The notes below the pieces were generated by a model that saw only the letters and a list, made by a program, of their open reading frames with translations, did not search any database and was not told the DNA's origin. A DNA stretch of 64,000 nt, taken from NCBI RefSeq assembly GCF_019837165.1, contig NZ_JAGYHC010000001.1:3224001-3288000 (forward strand), given 5' to 3'. The position numbers and the translations under genes are program-made. Positions 44,535 through 53,361 of this stretch are shown here, in pieces; the first letter of the stretch is position 1, and every line of letters begins with the position of its first letter. This DNA comes from Virgibacillus sp. NKC19-3. GTDB lineage: Bacteria > Bacillota > Bacilli > Bacillales > Amphibacillaceae.

Positions 44535-46073
44535 TTATTCATTAACCGCGGTACATGTATGAATAGAGCCTTTTCTCTTACTAGGATCTTTCAGTTTTTC
44601 ACCAAAAAACATCTCTATAATCTCTTTATCAGGCTTTTTGGTAGTTAATGCAACGATGATAAAAACAGAAACCGAAAGTATTAAACCAGGTAATATAGGA
44701 TGCACGGCCCAATCTGGCATTAATACCGGAAATAAATACATCGATGCTGTTGAAGTAAACCCTACTACCATACTGGAAAGACAAGCCTTTGAGTTTGCTC
44801 TCTTCCAGTAGAAGACTCCTACAAGTGAAGGAAGTACCCCCGCCCCCATCATCGCAAATGCAGATGACCATAAGAAAAATATGCCTTCTATAGACTGAGC
44901 AAGATATGCAATGACGATCGCAACGAATGTACAAATTACCATGGTGACCCTTGAAATCTTGACTACTGTTTTATCCGGCACGTTAGGATTAATCAGTTTT
45001 TTATAGATATCATAACCAGTAGCCTGAGATGAAATAATAAGCATTGTTGAAGCTGTTGATAAGACCGCTGCTATAATACCTACAAGAACAATGGCAGCAA
45101 CGAAGGATGGAAGGGCTCCTAAGACAACCGATGGGAAAGCGTAATCAATTATTTCTAGACTAGGATAGTTTACCCGTGCGTATGCTCCAATTATCAAGCC
45201 ACCGATAAGAATGATAGCATTTGGTATCAATATAATACCGACACCACTTATAGCAGCTTTTTCATTCTTAGCAAGATAGACTCTTGTCATCTGATGTGGT
45301 TGAGAAAGATTTCCTAATGCCCATACTAGAAAGAAAGATATTACCATGTTTAAGGTGAAATTACTGTTAGTTGCAGATACAAGTTCCGAACCTTCCACCC
45401 ATGTAGTTCCTTCAGGAGCGGAAGCCTGGCTATAGTCAGATATAATAGTAGTGAAACCTCCGCCATTTATTAATGCAACTGTAACAGAAGCAATTATAGC
45501 GAACAACATTACACCTAGGCTGGCTGTATCCGTCCATGCAACAGCTCGCGCTCCACCCATTAAGGAATAAAGCAATACGGCTACAGCACCTATTATAATA
45601 CATGTCATATACGAAAGATCTGTAACAAGGCTCAATATCGTATAGATCCCCAAATACATCGAAGCCATTCCAACGACGTAAATCATTAATATAAGAAGGG
45701 AGTAAAAGCCTCTAGTTATCTTAGATGGATACCTTAGGGAAATAAGGTCTGGCATCGACTGGGCATTATAATAGTAGCCAATTCTCCAGAATTTTTTTGC
45801 GAAAAAGACCGCTAGTACAAACATCGGAAGTAGTGTCGCATTCATATTCCAAATCTGCACCCAACCAATAGAGTAATTTGCACCAATTTGACCAATAAAA
45901 GTACCTGCACTCATAAAACTGGCTCCATATGTACCAGCAACTACCCATTTGTTCATACTTCTTCCTGCTACATAATAATCTTCAGGCGTATCCTTTCCGC
46001 TTTTAGCAGCTAAAATACCAAGTACAATTAGGAAGATCAAATACAAAACTAAAACGATAACATAAATATTCAT
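44535..46073 (-). CDS. Sodium:solute symporter (SSS family)
   Basis: About 512 residues and 13 helices: KDTPEDYYVAGRSMNKWVVA, TYGASFMSAGTFIGQIGANY, and GIIAAVLSTASTMLIISSQA, the SSS signature. The second ATG (46073) is better spaced from AAGGGAG than the first (46079). It lies 158 bases after a 38-residue membrane protein and upstream of an SDR gene. It probably imports the substrate handled by the neighbouring M20 and M24 peptidases. Confidence 0.9.
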   Translation of the reverse strand: MNIYVIVLVLYLIFLIVLGILAAKSGKDTPEDYYVAGRSMNKWVVAGTYGASFMSAGTFIGQIGANYSIGWVQIWNMNATLLPMFVLAVFFAKKFWRIGYYYNAQSMPDLISLRYPSKITRGFYSLLILMIYVVGMASMYLGIYTILSLVTDLSYMTCIIIGAVAVLLYSLMGGARAVAWTDTASLGVMLFAIIASVTVALINGGGFTTIISDYSQASAPEGTTWVEGSELVSATNSNFTLNMVISFFLVWALGNLSQPHQMTRVYLAKNEKAAISGVGIILIPNAIILIGGLIIGAYARVNYPSLEIIDYAFPSVVLGALPSFVAAIVLVGIIAAVLSTASTMLIISSQATGYDIYKKLINPNVPDKTVVKISRVTMVICTFVAIVIAYLAQSIEGIFFLWSSAFAMMGAGVLPSLVGVFYWKRANSKACLSSMVVGFTSTASMYLFPVLMPDWAVHPILPGLILSVSVFIIVALTTKKPDKEIIEMFFGEKLKDPSKRKGSIHTCTAVNE

Positions 46074-46231
46074 TTCCATACTCCCTTGTATATTTGAAAT
46101 AGCAATGATCCATAACTATTGTTACTTTTCTAATGGGTATCACTACTTCAAAAAACATTTACAAATCTGCATTCATTACCATCAATCTAATTATTCAAAT
46201 TTTTATGCTTAGAGAAAAATGATTGTTGCTT

Positions 46232-46348
46232 TTAATCCTCTGCTTCGTCAACAACGCTTTCTGTTTTATGAGCCAACACTGCACATATGACTGAAGAAAC
46301 AATTGCTTGAATTACCAGAATTGCAGTCATCCAATATACGTCTCCCAT
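46232..46348 (-). CDS. 38-residue single-pass membrane protein
   Basis: The frame reads MGDVYWMTAILVIQAIVSSV and ICAVLAHKTESVVDEAED. One helix spans about residues 5-25, followed by an acidic tail. AAAGGGG stands before the ATG at 46348. It is the first gene before the SSS transporter on the strand. Like the other tiny proteins beside SSS genes here it may be a transporter accessory subunit; no family is recognised. Confidence 0.6.
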   Translation of the reverse strand: MGDVYWMTAILVIQAIVSSVICAVLAHKTESVVDEAED

Positions 46349-46420
46349 AAGAATCCCCTTTATTAATAGTTATTTTAAATTGGATATACAATTACCATTT
46401 CCACCTTTGCTATACTGGTA

Positions 46421-46435
46421 AGTATGTATGGTGCA
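46421..46435. promoter_or_regulatory. Weaker copy of the GntR-operator half
   Basis: AGTATGTATGGTGCA matches 12 of 15 bases of the right part of the operator at 42612-42626 (AGTACGTATGATGTA). It lies upstream of the 38-residue gene and the SSS gene; the second palindrome is absent. Confidence 0.3.
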
Positions 46436-46440
46436 TGTCC

Positions 46441-47610
46441 TTAACCTCTCAATACTTCAAGTACCATTCTCGCCACAAAAGCACCTCTTACAGCAATATC
46501 ACTTGTGTTAATATATTCCTTCCCCGGCTGATGTACGAAGTCTCCACTCATTCCCATACCATCAAGCGTTGGACAACCAACGGAAGCCGTGAAATTACCG
46601 TCACTTCCACCCCTGGTAATAATACCTCTCATTTCCATACCAAATTCTTTCCCGATCTCTTTTGCTTTTTTATAAATAGCCTTGTTCTTAGAATCATTTT
46701 CATCAAATGGTGGTTTTTCTATGCCTCCATTGGTTGTAATTTTAACTTTAGAGTTAAAAGGGGTTAGGTTTTTAAATCGTTTATCGTACTCTTTTGCCAT
46801 CTCGGCTGTTGAAAACCGTGCATCTATTGTCAGCATTCCGTCCCCCGGAACAGTAGGCCAACCTGCATGACCACTTTGTAAGCTTGTACAAGCAACGGCT
46901 AATCCTTTTTCAAGATCTGTAAGACTCTCCAGGTAAACGGCTTGCTGCGCGAGCTCCTTCAAGCCACTTTCTGCATTTTCAGGTTCCTGACCAGAATGTG
47001 CTGGTTTCCCTTCTGCCACAAAAGTGTAATTTCCTCTCCCATAGCGTCCTATTTTCAAGCCGCCTGAATAGTCTCCTCTCGTACTTTCCATTACAAAAGC
47101 TGCACTACTCTTTTTTGCCTGCTCTGCATAATGCATGTAAGATGAGTAACTTCCAGCTTCTTCATCAGCGCTTAAGAAAAATACAATCTTCTTATTTTCC
47201 GGTAATAGGTTAAGCTCCTTCAGTGCTTTTGCAACCATGTAAACCTGCACATCTCCGCCCTTCATATCAAGAACGCCTGGCCCCCACACTTTTGTCCCTT
47301 CTTCCTTCCATATGTCACCAAATGTGCCTTTTTCGTAAACAGTGTCATAGTGCCCTACAAAAAGCACCTGTTCATCGCCTTCTCCCAGTTCCATAAGTAA
47401 ATGATCCCCATAACGACTGTCTTCACTTGGCACAACTTTGCACTTAAAACCTATATCCGAAAAAATAGTTGCAAAGTAATCTCTGCATTTTTCCAAATCT
47501 TTTTTGTCGCCCTCTGTCGGTGTTTCCAAGTAAACCGCTTCTCTTAACACGTCCAAAAATTCATTATTGTGCTCTTTCATATAATCTAAAAGCATGCTTG
47601 CCTCAGACAT
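46441..47610 (-). CDS. M20 family peptidase, glutamate-carboxypeptidase-like
   Basis: A 389-residue metallopeptidase: FVGHYDTVYEKGTF (84-97) with ligand His87, WGPGVLDMKGGDVQ (109-122) with Asp115, LSADEEAGSYSS (146-157) with the catalytic Glu150 and ligand Glu151, and a dimerisation domain containing PAHSGQEPENAESG. It resembles the CPG2 branch, which cleaves C-terminal glutamate or amino acids from N-acyl derivatives. GAGAGGAA precedes the ATG. It follows the M24 peptidase gene by 21 bases, so they form an operon. Confidence 0.87.
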   Translation of the reverse strand: MSEASMLLDYMKEHNNEFLDVLREAVYLETPTEGDKKDLEKCRDYFATIFSDIGFKCKVVPSEDSRYGDHLLMELGEGDEQVLFVGHYDTVYEKGTFGDIWKEEGTKVWGPGVLDMKGGDVQVYMVAKALKELNLLPENKKIVFFLSADEEAGSYSSYMHYAEQAKKSSAAFVMESTRGDYSGGLKIGRYGRGNYTFVAEGKPAHSGQEPENAESGLKELAQQAVYLESLTDLEKGLAVACTSLQSGHAGWPTVPGDGMLTIDARFSTAEMAKEYDKRFKNLTPFNSKVKITTNGGIEKPPFDENDSKNKAIYKKAKEIGKEFGMEMRGIITRGGSDGNFTASVGCPTLDGMGMSGDFVHQPGKEYINTSDIAVRGAFVARMVLEVLRG

Positions 47611-47631
47611 GATAGATTCCTCTCTTCCAAC

Positions 47632-48819
47632 TTATTTAAGTAAAAGTCTATTTTCGTATTCCGTCTGTGTAAGCAGTTCGAATCCATCTTCCGTAATAGC
47701 TACCATATCTTCAATTCTGACACCACCAACACCCGGAAGATGCACAGAAGGCTCCATACAAAATACCATTCCCGGCTCTATAACCCATGGTTTCTCACCT
47801 TGTGCAGAAGCCTCCCCTATAATAGGAGCTTCCTGCAGGGACGTACCGGTAGCATGACCTGTAACTCCGAAATACCAATATTTTTCATATCCTGCTCGAC
47901 GGAGAACGTCTCGTGAAGCTTTGTCTATATCAGATGTGTAAGCTCCCGGTTTACATGCTTCAAGCGCTGCCATAGTTGCATCATAAACGGCGGTGTATAC
48001 TTTTTTCTGTTCATTACTTACAGGCTTCCCCGCCATCACAGTACGACAATAATCACTGTGATAACCATTGTAGCAACAGCCTACGTCCATCAAAACAAAG
48101 TCTCCATTCCTAATAATTCTTTCAGTCGGGAAACGTACTAGGGTTTCAGCATTTTCACCGGAGTTCACCTGGGTGGGATGGGTATGTCCTCCTTCCGACC
48201 CCCGCAAAATCATTTCATCATGAATCATAGCGGAAACTTCAATTTCTGTTAGTCCCGGTCGAAGATTTTCAATAGCAACTTGAGTCCCTGCTTCAGCAAT
48301 TGCACAAGCTTTTTTAATAAGGTATATCTCTGCAGCAGATTTTATAGCCTTAGCTTTTGAAAATGTGGCCCGGGCATCTACAAACTCATAATCCGAAAAA
48401 GTATCTTTAAACACCTCAAATAGTTGAAATCCCATTTCATCAATACCTATTTTAGCTCCTTTTCTTAGTCCCAGTTCTTTAAAAATCTCTTTAAATCTTT
48501 CTACACTGAGCATAGGATCCATAGGGAGCGGCTTTACTTTTCCCTGAAGCCATGGCATATAAGTTTTCGCTCTATCATAGTCACCACTTGCAACCAATGC
48601 CCAAGGTGTATCACCAACTGCTTTAACTGCTGCGTATCTAAAATAATAAAATAAATTGGGGCTGTTGGGACGGAAACTAGTTAAATATCGAACATTATCC
48701 ACTCTCATGGTTATGATGCAATCAAGGTCATCATTGTTCATTTGCTCATCCATTCTTTCCAGCCTATATTTTCTCATTTCTTCCATATTAATAGGCTGTT
48801 CAAAATCAAATGTTGCCAT
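47632..48819 (-). CDS. M24 family metallopeptidase (creatinase/prolidase/ectoine-hydrolase-like)
   Basis: A 395-residue protein with an N-terminal creatinase-like domain and a pita-bread domain: DFVLMDVGCCYNGYHSDYCR (metal aspartates), GVTGHATGTSLQEAP (histidine) and FCMEPSVHLPG (glutamate). The start MATFDFEQPINMEE at 48819 has AAAGGAG before it. Family members include Xaa-Pro dipeptidases, creatinase and ectoine hydrolase DoeA. In a salt-tolerant host, linked to an SSS importer and an M20 deacylase (compare DoeA-DoeB), an ectoine-like amide is possible, but the motif evidence is not decisive. Confidence 0.83.
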   Translation of the reverse strand: MATFDFEQPINMEEMRKYRLERMDEQMNNDDLDCIITMRVDNVRYLTSFRPNSPNLFYYFRYAAVKAVGDTPWALVASGDYDRAKTYMPWLQGKVKPLPMDPMLSVERFKEIFKELGLRKGAKIGIDEMGFQLFEVFKDTFSDYEFVDARATFSKAKAIKSAAEIYLIKKACAIAEAGTQVAIENLRPGLTEIEVSAMIHDEMILRGSEGGHTHPTQVNSGENAETLVRFPTERIIRNGDFVLMDVGCCYNGYHSDYCRTVMAGKPVSNEQKKVYTAVYDATMAALEACKPGAYTSDIDKASRDVLRRAGYEKYWYFGVTGHATGTSLQEAPIIGEASAQGEKPWVIEPGMVFCMEPSVHLPGVGGVRIEDMVAITEDGFELLTQTEYENRLLLK

Positions 48820-48969
48820 AAATGATTTTCTCCTTTCACTTAGTTGCACTGTACATTTTTAGTATAAGTAATTGAAACAAGGTTCAGTTGGTTCCTTCCT
48901 TAATTAAATCTCTAATAGAAGCAAACGCTAGTTATAATGACAAATAAAATCGTTTCTACTCCATGCAGT

Positions 48970-49754
48970 TTAAGCCATAATCGCCCCACCGTTTACATCC
49001 AGAACTTCACCTGTAATATATCCAGCTTCATCACTGGCAAGATATACTATAGCGTTGGCAACTTCCATGGCTCTTCCTGGCCTTTTTAATGACAAACGCT
49101 CAAAAACCGATTGCATATTTTGTGTTTTATTCCATAGATCCGTGATCCTCTGGCTGGCTTCGACATACCCCGGTGATACAGAGTTCACATGGATATTATC
49201 TTTTCCGACTTCCCTTGCCAAATATCTGGTAAACTGGTCGATTCCTGCTTTCATACTGGAATAGGCTATATTTGTATTATCACCTGCTGCCCTTCCTATA
49301 AGTGAAGAAACATTTACAATTTTCCATATTGTTTATTTTTCATTGCTGGAATTGTTTCACTACAGCAGAGAAATACATTTTTCAAATTCAGTTTATACAC
49401 TTCATCAAATTCGTCTCCGGTCATGTCCGATGTTAATTTTCTACCTAAACTTCCACCGGCAACATTGCAAAGTATATCTATTCGCTCAAATGTTTTAATG
49501 CATTTGGCAAAAGATGTTTTTATTGCAATAGGATCAGTTACATCCGTTGAATGATAAAGACAACGGACACCATAGTTTTTACACATTTTTTGTGTTTCTT
49601 TTAACTTTTCTTCATTGCGGCTCATAAGAAAAAGATCTGCTCCATTTTTTGCAAAAAGTATAGCTACTGCTCTGCCTATGCCACTCCCGGCTCCAGTTAC
49701 AACCGCTATTTTTCCCTTAATACTGGGGAAAATTGCCATATTTTCTTTTTCCAT
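48970..49754 (-). pseudogene. SDR oxidoreductase interrupted by one frameshift
   Basis: The first frame (49754 to 49314) gives MEKENMAIFPSIKGKIAVVT, the GAGSGIG cofactor loop and CNVAGGSLGRKL, and stops at YGKL. Shifting frame by one base at about 49317-49322 continues IVNVSSLIGRAAGDNTNIAY, then SSMKAGIDQFTRYLA with the YxxxK active site, down to the normal end GGAIMA at 48970. A single base is missing in a run of four A. GGAG precedes ATG 49754. The gene heads the M24-M20 operon and would otherwise be a normal 260-residue SDR. A sequencing error is an alternative. Confidence 0.8.
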
Positions 49755-50264
49755 GCACCTTCTCCTTTCATCCGCATTTTCATTCTGTTAATTCAAAATA
49801 TTTAATATATATTATTTAAATGGCACATTATCTTTCTAAATAATTGACCCAAAAACACGTTAATTAAAAACGCTTTCAACCGATTATATAACGCTAAGCA
49901 TGAGTGAACCTACTAATCACTAATAACGAATACATAATATAGTTCACACATACTACGTATGATGTATTACATTGTATGTATTCTATCAGATTAAATTTTA
50001 TTTGTAAATGTTGATTAACTGAAAAATTTCATTTCTCAAATACTTCAATGTATGATTGTTAACGAAGTCAATTGAATATAAAACCATACAGGGGATAACG
50101 TTTTATGTCTATCAAAGCAAGAGACTTCTGGAGTGACCTATGATCGATCGCTTACAAATAGTTGAGAAATATATTTAAAAATGATAAAGAGGTTGTTTGT
50201 TTCTGATAAGCATTTATTATAACAGTATGATACTATTTATTAAAAAGAGATAGGAGATGAATTT
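49755..50264. promoter_or_regulatory. Control region between the SDR operon and the HAD gene
   Basis: No gene is visible. It contains a cre-like box (49865-49878, TAAAAACGCTTTCA, one mismatch) and the second copy of the tandem operator (49947-49980). The rest is A/T-rich without recognisable coding sequence. Confidence 0.5.
49947..49980. promoter_or_regulatory. Tandem palindromic operator, copy upstream of the SDR-M24-M20 operon
   Basis: Site 1, CACATACTACGTATGATGTA (49947-49966), matches 18 of 20 bases of 42607-42626. Site 2, TACAT-TGT-ATGTA (49968-49980), is again 21 bases further on. It lies about 200 bases before the SDR start. Confidence 0.6.
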
Positions 50265-50948
50265 ATGAATTGGCCGAAAGCGATTACATTCGATTGTTTT
50301 GGAACATTAATTGACTGGGAAGGTGAAATCCAGTTGATATTTAAAGAAATACTTGAAAAGCACGGCATGGAAAATGCTGAAGTAGTTGCTTTACAGCGTT
50401 ATTGGGAGGAAATTCAATTTGATTATATACAAAATCAATATTTGCCATATAAAGAAGTGTTAAAAAATACACTGCCAATGGCTTTTAATCAGTTCGGCTA
50501 CCCGTTCACGGAAGAAGATACAGAATACTTTGCAGGGTCTATGGGGAAATGGAGAGCCTTTTCAGATACGAAAGAAGCCTTATTAGAAATAAAAAAGCAT
50601 ACTAAAATTGCTTTACTAACAAATACCGATAATCATATTATTGAAGAAACAGTATCAAGACTTGGAGTCGAATTTGACGAAATCGTTACTGCGGAACAAG
50701 CAGGTGCGTATAAGGCAAATCATGATGGATTTCACCTTTTGTTGGAAAGGTTAAATCTGGATAAATCAGAGATATTACACACTGGATTTGGATTCAAATA
50801 TGATGTTGTTCCTGCTTCTGAACTTGGTATTACATCTTGTTGGGTAAATCGCTATGGGGAAACACGGCCTGTTGATGTAAAAGAAGACTATTTAGTCGGA
50901 GATATGAAGACATTAGCTTTGGTTGTAAAGGGATTAGCTGCGAGCTGA
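50265..50948 (+). CDS. HAD-superfamily hydrolase, haloacid dehalogenase type II-like
   Basis: A 227-residue protein with the HAD motifs: nucleophile Asp10 in ITFDCFGTLIDWEG, LLTNTDNHIIEE for motif 2 near 125, a lysine in AGAYKANHDGF for motif 3, and LHTGFGFKYDVVPASELGI for motif 4. The FDCFGTLIDWE start is typical of the 2-haloacid dehalogenase type II branch, but many of these are phosphatases. GATAGGAGATG precedes the ATG. It is transcribed alone on the plus strand next to an AraC-SSS-oxidoreductase group. Substrate unknown. Confidence 0.85.
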   Translation: MNWPKAITFDCFGTLIDWEGEIQLIFKEILEKHGMENAEVVALQRYWEEIQFDYIQNQYLPYKEVLKNTLPMAFNQFGYPFTEEDTEYFAGSMGKWRAFSDTKEALLEIKKHTKIALLTNTDNHIIEETVSRLGVEFDEIVTAEQAGAYKANHDGFHLLLERLNLDKSEILHTGFGFKYDVVPASELGITSCWVNRYGETRPVDVKEDYLVGDMKTLALVVKGLAAS

Positions 50949-51066
50949 CCCGCTATGTCGGGGTTAATAACGTTTTTAAATGTACACCAAGCCCCAAACT
51001 ATCTTTGCTCGTTTAAGATAAGCTTAATAGATACACATGAAAATAGGTTTGAAATGACCAATTTAA

Positions 51067-51080
51067 GGTAAGCGCTTTCT
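51067..51080. promoter_or_regulatory. Weak cre-like box upstream of the AraC gene
   Basis: GGTAAGCGCTTTCT matches the cre consensus at all but the first and last positions. It is about 90 bases before the AraC start, in a 221-base spacer with nothing else visible. Confidence 0.3.
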
Positions 51081-51169
51081 ATATTGTTTGGAAGATTTTA
51101 CATCGAAGTGATTTACGTATTGATGTTCTTTAACCAATATATTCAAAATATTGTAAAGGGAGTGTTTAG

Positions 51170-51889
51170 ATGCAAGATTTGCGAAATGTAGTATGTGAGA
51201 AAAGAACTTACTCAGGCGTCCCGAACACCCATGAACATCCATTTGTACAATTACTATTTCCATTAGAAGGCTCGATGGAGATACAAACCAAAAAATTTTC
51301 TAAAGAAATTGATGAAGATGTCATTGTTTTAATTCCAAGTTCCTGTATGCATACTTACTATGCGCATAAGAGAAATGAAATTCTCGTAGTCGACATTCCT
51401 GGATATTTTATCGATTTACCCGATATCGGTTCAGGCATTTATTTAGAAATGAATGAATCCTGGAAAGCCATTCGTTTTCTACTTCTAGAAGAAATTTTAA
51501 CCAATGATTCTCACTCAAAAATGATCTATCATATTGTACGTCTCATAGCTGAAAAGATCAGATCGAGTTCCATATTACCTTCTATTGAATATGTGCATAA
51601 TCACTTTTCAGAATCACTGGAAATTGAAAAGCTAGCATCCATTGAAAATTTACACCCGGTGTATTATACACAATGGTTTAAAAAAAGAACAGGAAAATCT
51701 CCTGTCGCGTATATTCAAGAAGTTCGTCTGAAAGAGGCTAAGAAACTTTTGACTGAAACAGACTTATCGATTACAAACATTTCCTTGCAGATCGGATATA
51801 ACCAACTTTCTTCATTTAGCAGGCTGTTTTACAAATATGAAGGGCAGTCACCAAGAATTTACCGATATCGCACTTCCCAAAAAAATTAG
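51170..51889 (+). CDS. AraC-family transcription regulator
   Basis: A 239-residue protein. The N-terminal half is a cupin-like sensor (PNTHEHPFVQLLFPLEGSME). The last 100 residues are the AraC double helix-turn-helix: VHNHFSESLEIEKLASIENL, then YTQWFKKRTGKSPVAYIQEV and ITNISLQIGYNQLSSFSRLF, then YKYEGQSP. AAAGGGAGTG precedes the ATG. It is 17 bases upstream of the SSS gene, so it is probably the local activator of the SSS/oxidoreductase pair. Confidence 0.92.
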   Translation: MQDLRNVVCEKRTYSGVPNTHEHPFVQLLFPLEGSMEIQTKKFSKEIDEDVIVLIPSSCMHTYYAHKRNEILVVDIPGYFIDLPDIGSGIYLEMNESWKAIRFLLLEEILTNDSHSKMIYHIVRLIAEKIRSSSILPSIEYVHNHFSESLEIEKLASIENLHPVYYTQWFKKRTGKSPVAYIQEVRLKEAKKLLTETDLSITNISLQIGYNQLSSFSRLFYKYEGQSPRIYRYRTSQKN

Positions 51890-51906
51890 AAAAAGGAGTA
51901 GCGCTA

Positions 51907-53331
51907 ATGACTGCAACATTAATGATTGTATTAAGTACTTCAGTATTGCTGTTGCTATCTGTCGGCTTCTCTTTTTGGATTTCGTATATTGATAAGAAAG
52001 CGGAGAACTGGACAGTTGGTGGAAGAAAGTTACCAGTATATGTCGTGGCAGGTACACAGTATGCTACAGGAGGAATGGGAGGAGGCGTACTGGTTGCCTC
52101 TGTTGGCATTGGATATAGTAGTGGATGGTCGGCGTTAACATACAATGCGCTTTATGCACTTGGGGTATTACTTCTCGTTTTTCTGGTTGGCTGGCTTCAT
52201 AAGCACAATTTTTCTACGATGCCAGATATATTAAAAAAATTGTATGGAGAAAATAAATTTATGATTATTTTAGTCACCGTGTTGGCAATTATATTGCCTT
52301 TTGGTTGGCTATGTGCACAATTAGTTGCTTTTGGCAGTTTATTCACAAGTATTACAGGAATTTCTGTCGATTATCTTATTCCTATTTTTGCAGTTATCTG
52401 TTTACTGTTTGTGCTTCCAGGAGGGATGAACTCTGTAGCTTGGACAGATTTTTTATTCGGGATTGTTATCCTCATCATGACCTTTGTAAGTGGAATATAT
52501 GTAGTCAATGCAGCAGGAGGCTGGGGGGAAATTGTACAGTCAGTTCCATCGAGGAATGTTAACTTCCCCGATGGATTAGGGGGTGCAGGTATGTATACCA
52601 TATTCTTATGGATTTTTGCTATACTCCCTGGTGCATTAACCAATCAGATGTCCTTTCAAAGAATTTATGCTTCAAAGAGCCCGAAAGTTGCAAAACAAGG
52701 CTTTATTATAGCAGCTATTTTAGGAGTTCTGAGCGGAACTTGGGCGTCTGTAATGGGAATATCCATTTATACAATGAATCCTGATTTAGGTAATCCTGAA
52801 CTGGCAGCTGGCTGGCTTCTTGCCCAAATTCCTGTAGGGTTCATGGCGCTTTATGCAGCATTTATCGTCAGTACAATTATGTCTACCTTAAGTAGTGCGT
52901 TACAATCGGTTGTCGTCAATTTGACTAAGGATATTTATGAACCCTTCATAAATCCAGGAGTTTCCAATAAGAAAATTGTCAGGATATCGCGCTTATTAAC
53001 GGTTGTCATAATGCTGTTATCCATTATATTGGCGCTATATTTTCCATGGACATTAGGTTGGATGGAGTCCTCTTATGCATATTCTGCTTCAGGATTACTC
53101 GTTCCAATATTTGGAGGATTTATATTAAAAAATTCCCGACTGCTCACGAAACAAGGGGCCATTGGAAGCATGGTAGTAGGTATTATCTCTACTGCGATCG
53201 CGCATCTTGTAGATACCTCTTTACCATATGTCATTTTTGGATTAATTGGCTCATTAATCACTTTTATTATACTTAACTTTATTTACAAGAATAAAGAAAT
53301 AAGTCTAGAAACAAAGCCTAAAGAAGCCTAA
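51907..53331 (+). CDS. Sodium:solute symporter (SSS family)
   Basis: A 474-residue membrane protein with about 13 helices. KKAENWTVGGRKLPVYVVAG and TQYATGGMGGGVLVASVGIG match the SSS N-terminal region, and FIVSTIMSTLSSALQSVVVN is the signature. AAAAGGAG precedes the ATG. It is coupled to a downstream flavin oxidoreductase 30 bases away and an upstream AraC regulator, probably importing that enzyme's substrate. Unlike three others here it has no tiny membrane protein beside it. Confidence 0.9.
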   Translation: MTATLMIVLSTSVLLLLSVGFSFWISYIDKKAENWTVGGRKLPVYVVAGTQYATGGMGGGVLVASVGIGYSSGWSALTYNALYALGVLLLVFLVGWLHKHNFSTMPDILKKLYGENKFMIILVTVLAIILPFGWLCAQLVAFGSLFTSITGISVDYLIPIFAVICLLFVLPGGMNSVAWTDFLFGIVILIMTFVSGIYVVNAAGGWGEIVQSVPSRNVNFPDGLGGAGMYTIFLWIFAILPGALTNQMSFQRIYASKSPKVAKQGFIIAAILGVLSGTWASVMGISIYTMNPDLGNPELAAGWLLAQIPVGFMALYAAFIVSTIMSTLSSALQSVVVNLTKDIYEPFINPGVSNKKIVRISRLLTVVIMLLSIILALYFPWTLGWMESSYAYSASGLLVPIFGGFILKNSRLLTKQGAIGSMVVGIISTAIAHLVDTSLPYVIFGLIGSLITFIILNFIYKNKEISLETKPKEA

Positions 53332-53361
53332 GAAAATAAAATTAATTGGAAGGATGGTAGT

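Noticed and set aside
46382-46399. Full GntR operator near the SSS promoter
   Set aside because: The GGATATACAATTACC stretch does not fit the 20-base palindrome; only the weak half-site at 46421 was kept.
49310-49325. Programmed frameshift in the SDR gene
   Set aside because: Only four A residues, no slippery heptamer of the usual type and no obvious stimulatory stem; SDR genes are not known to use frameshifting.
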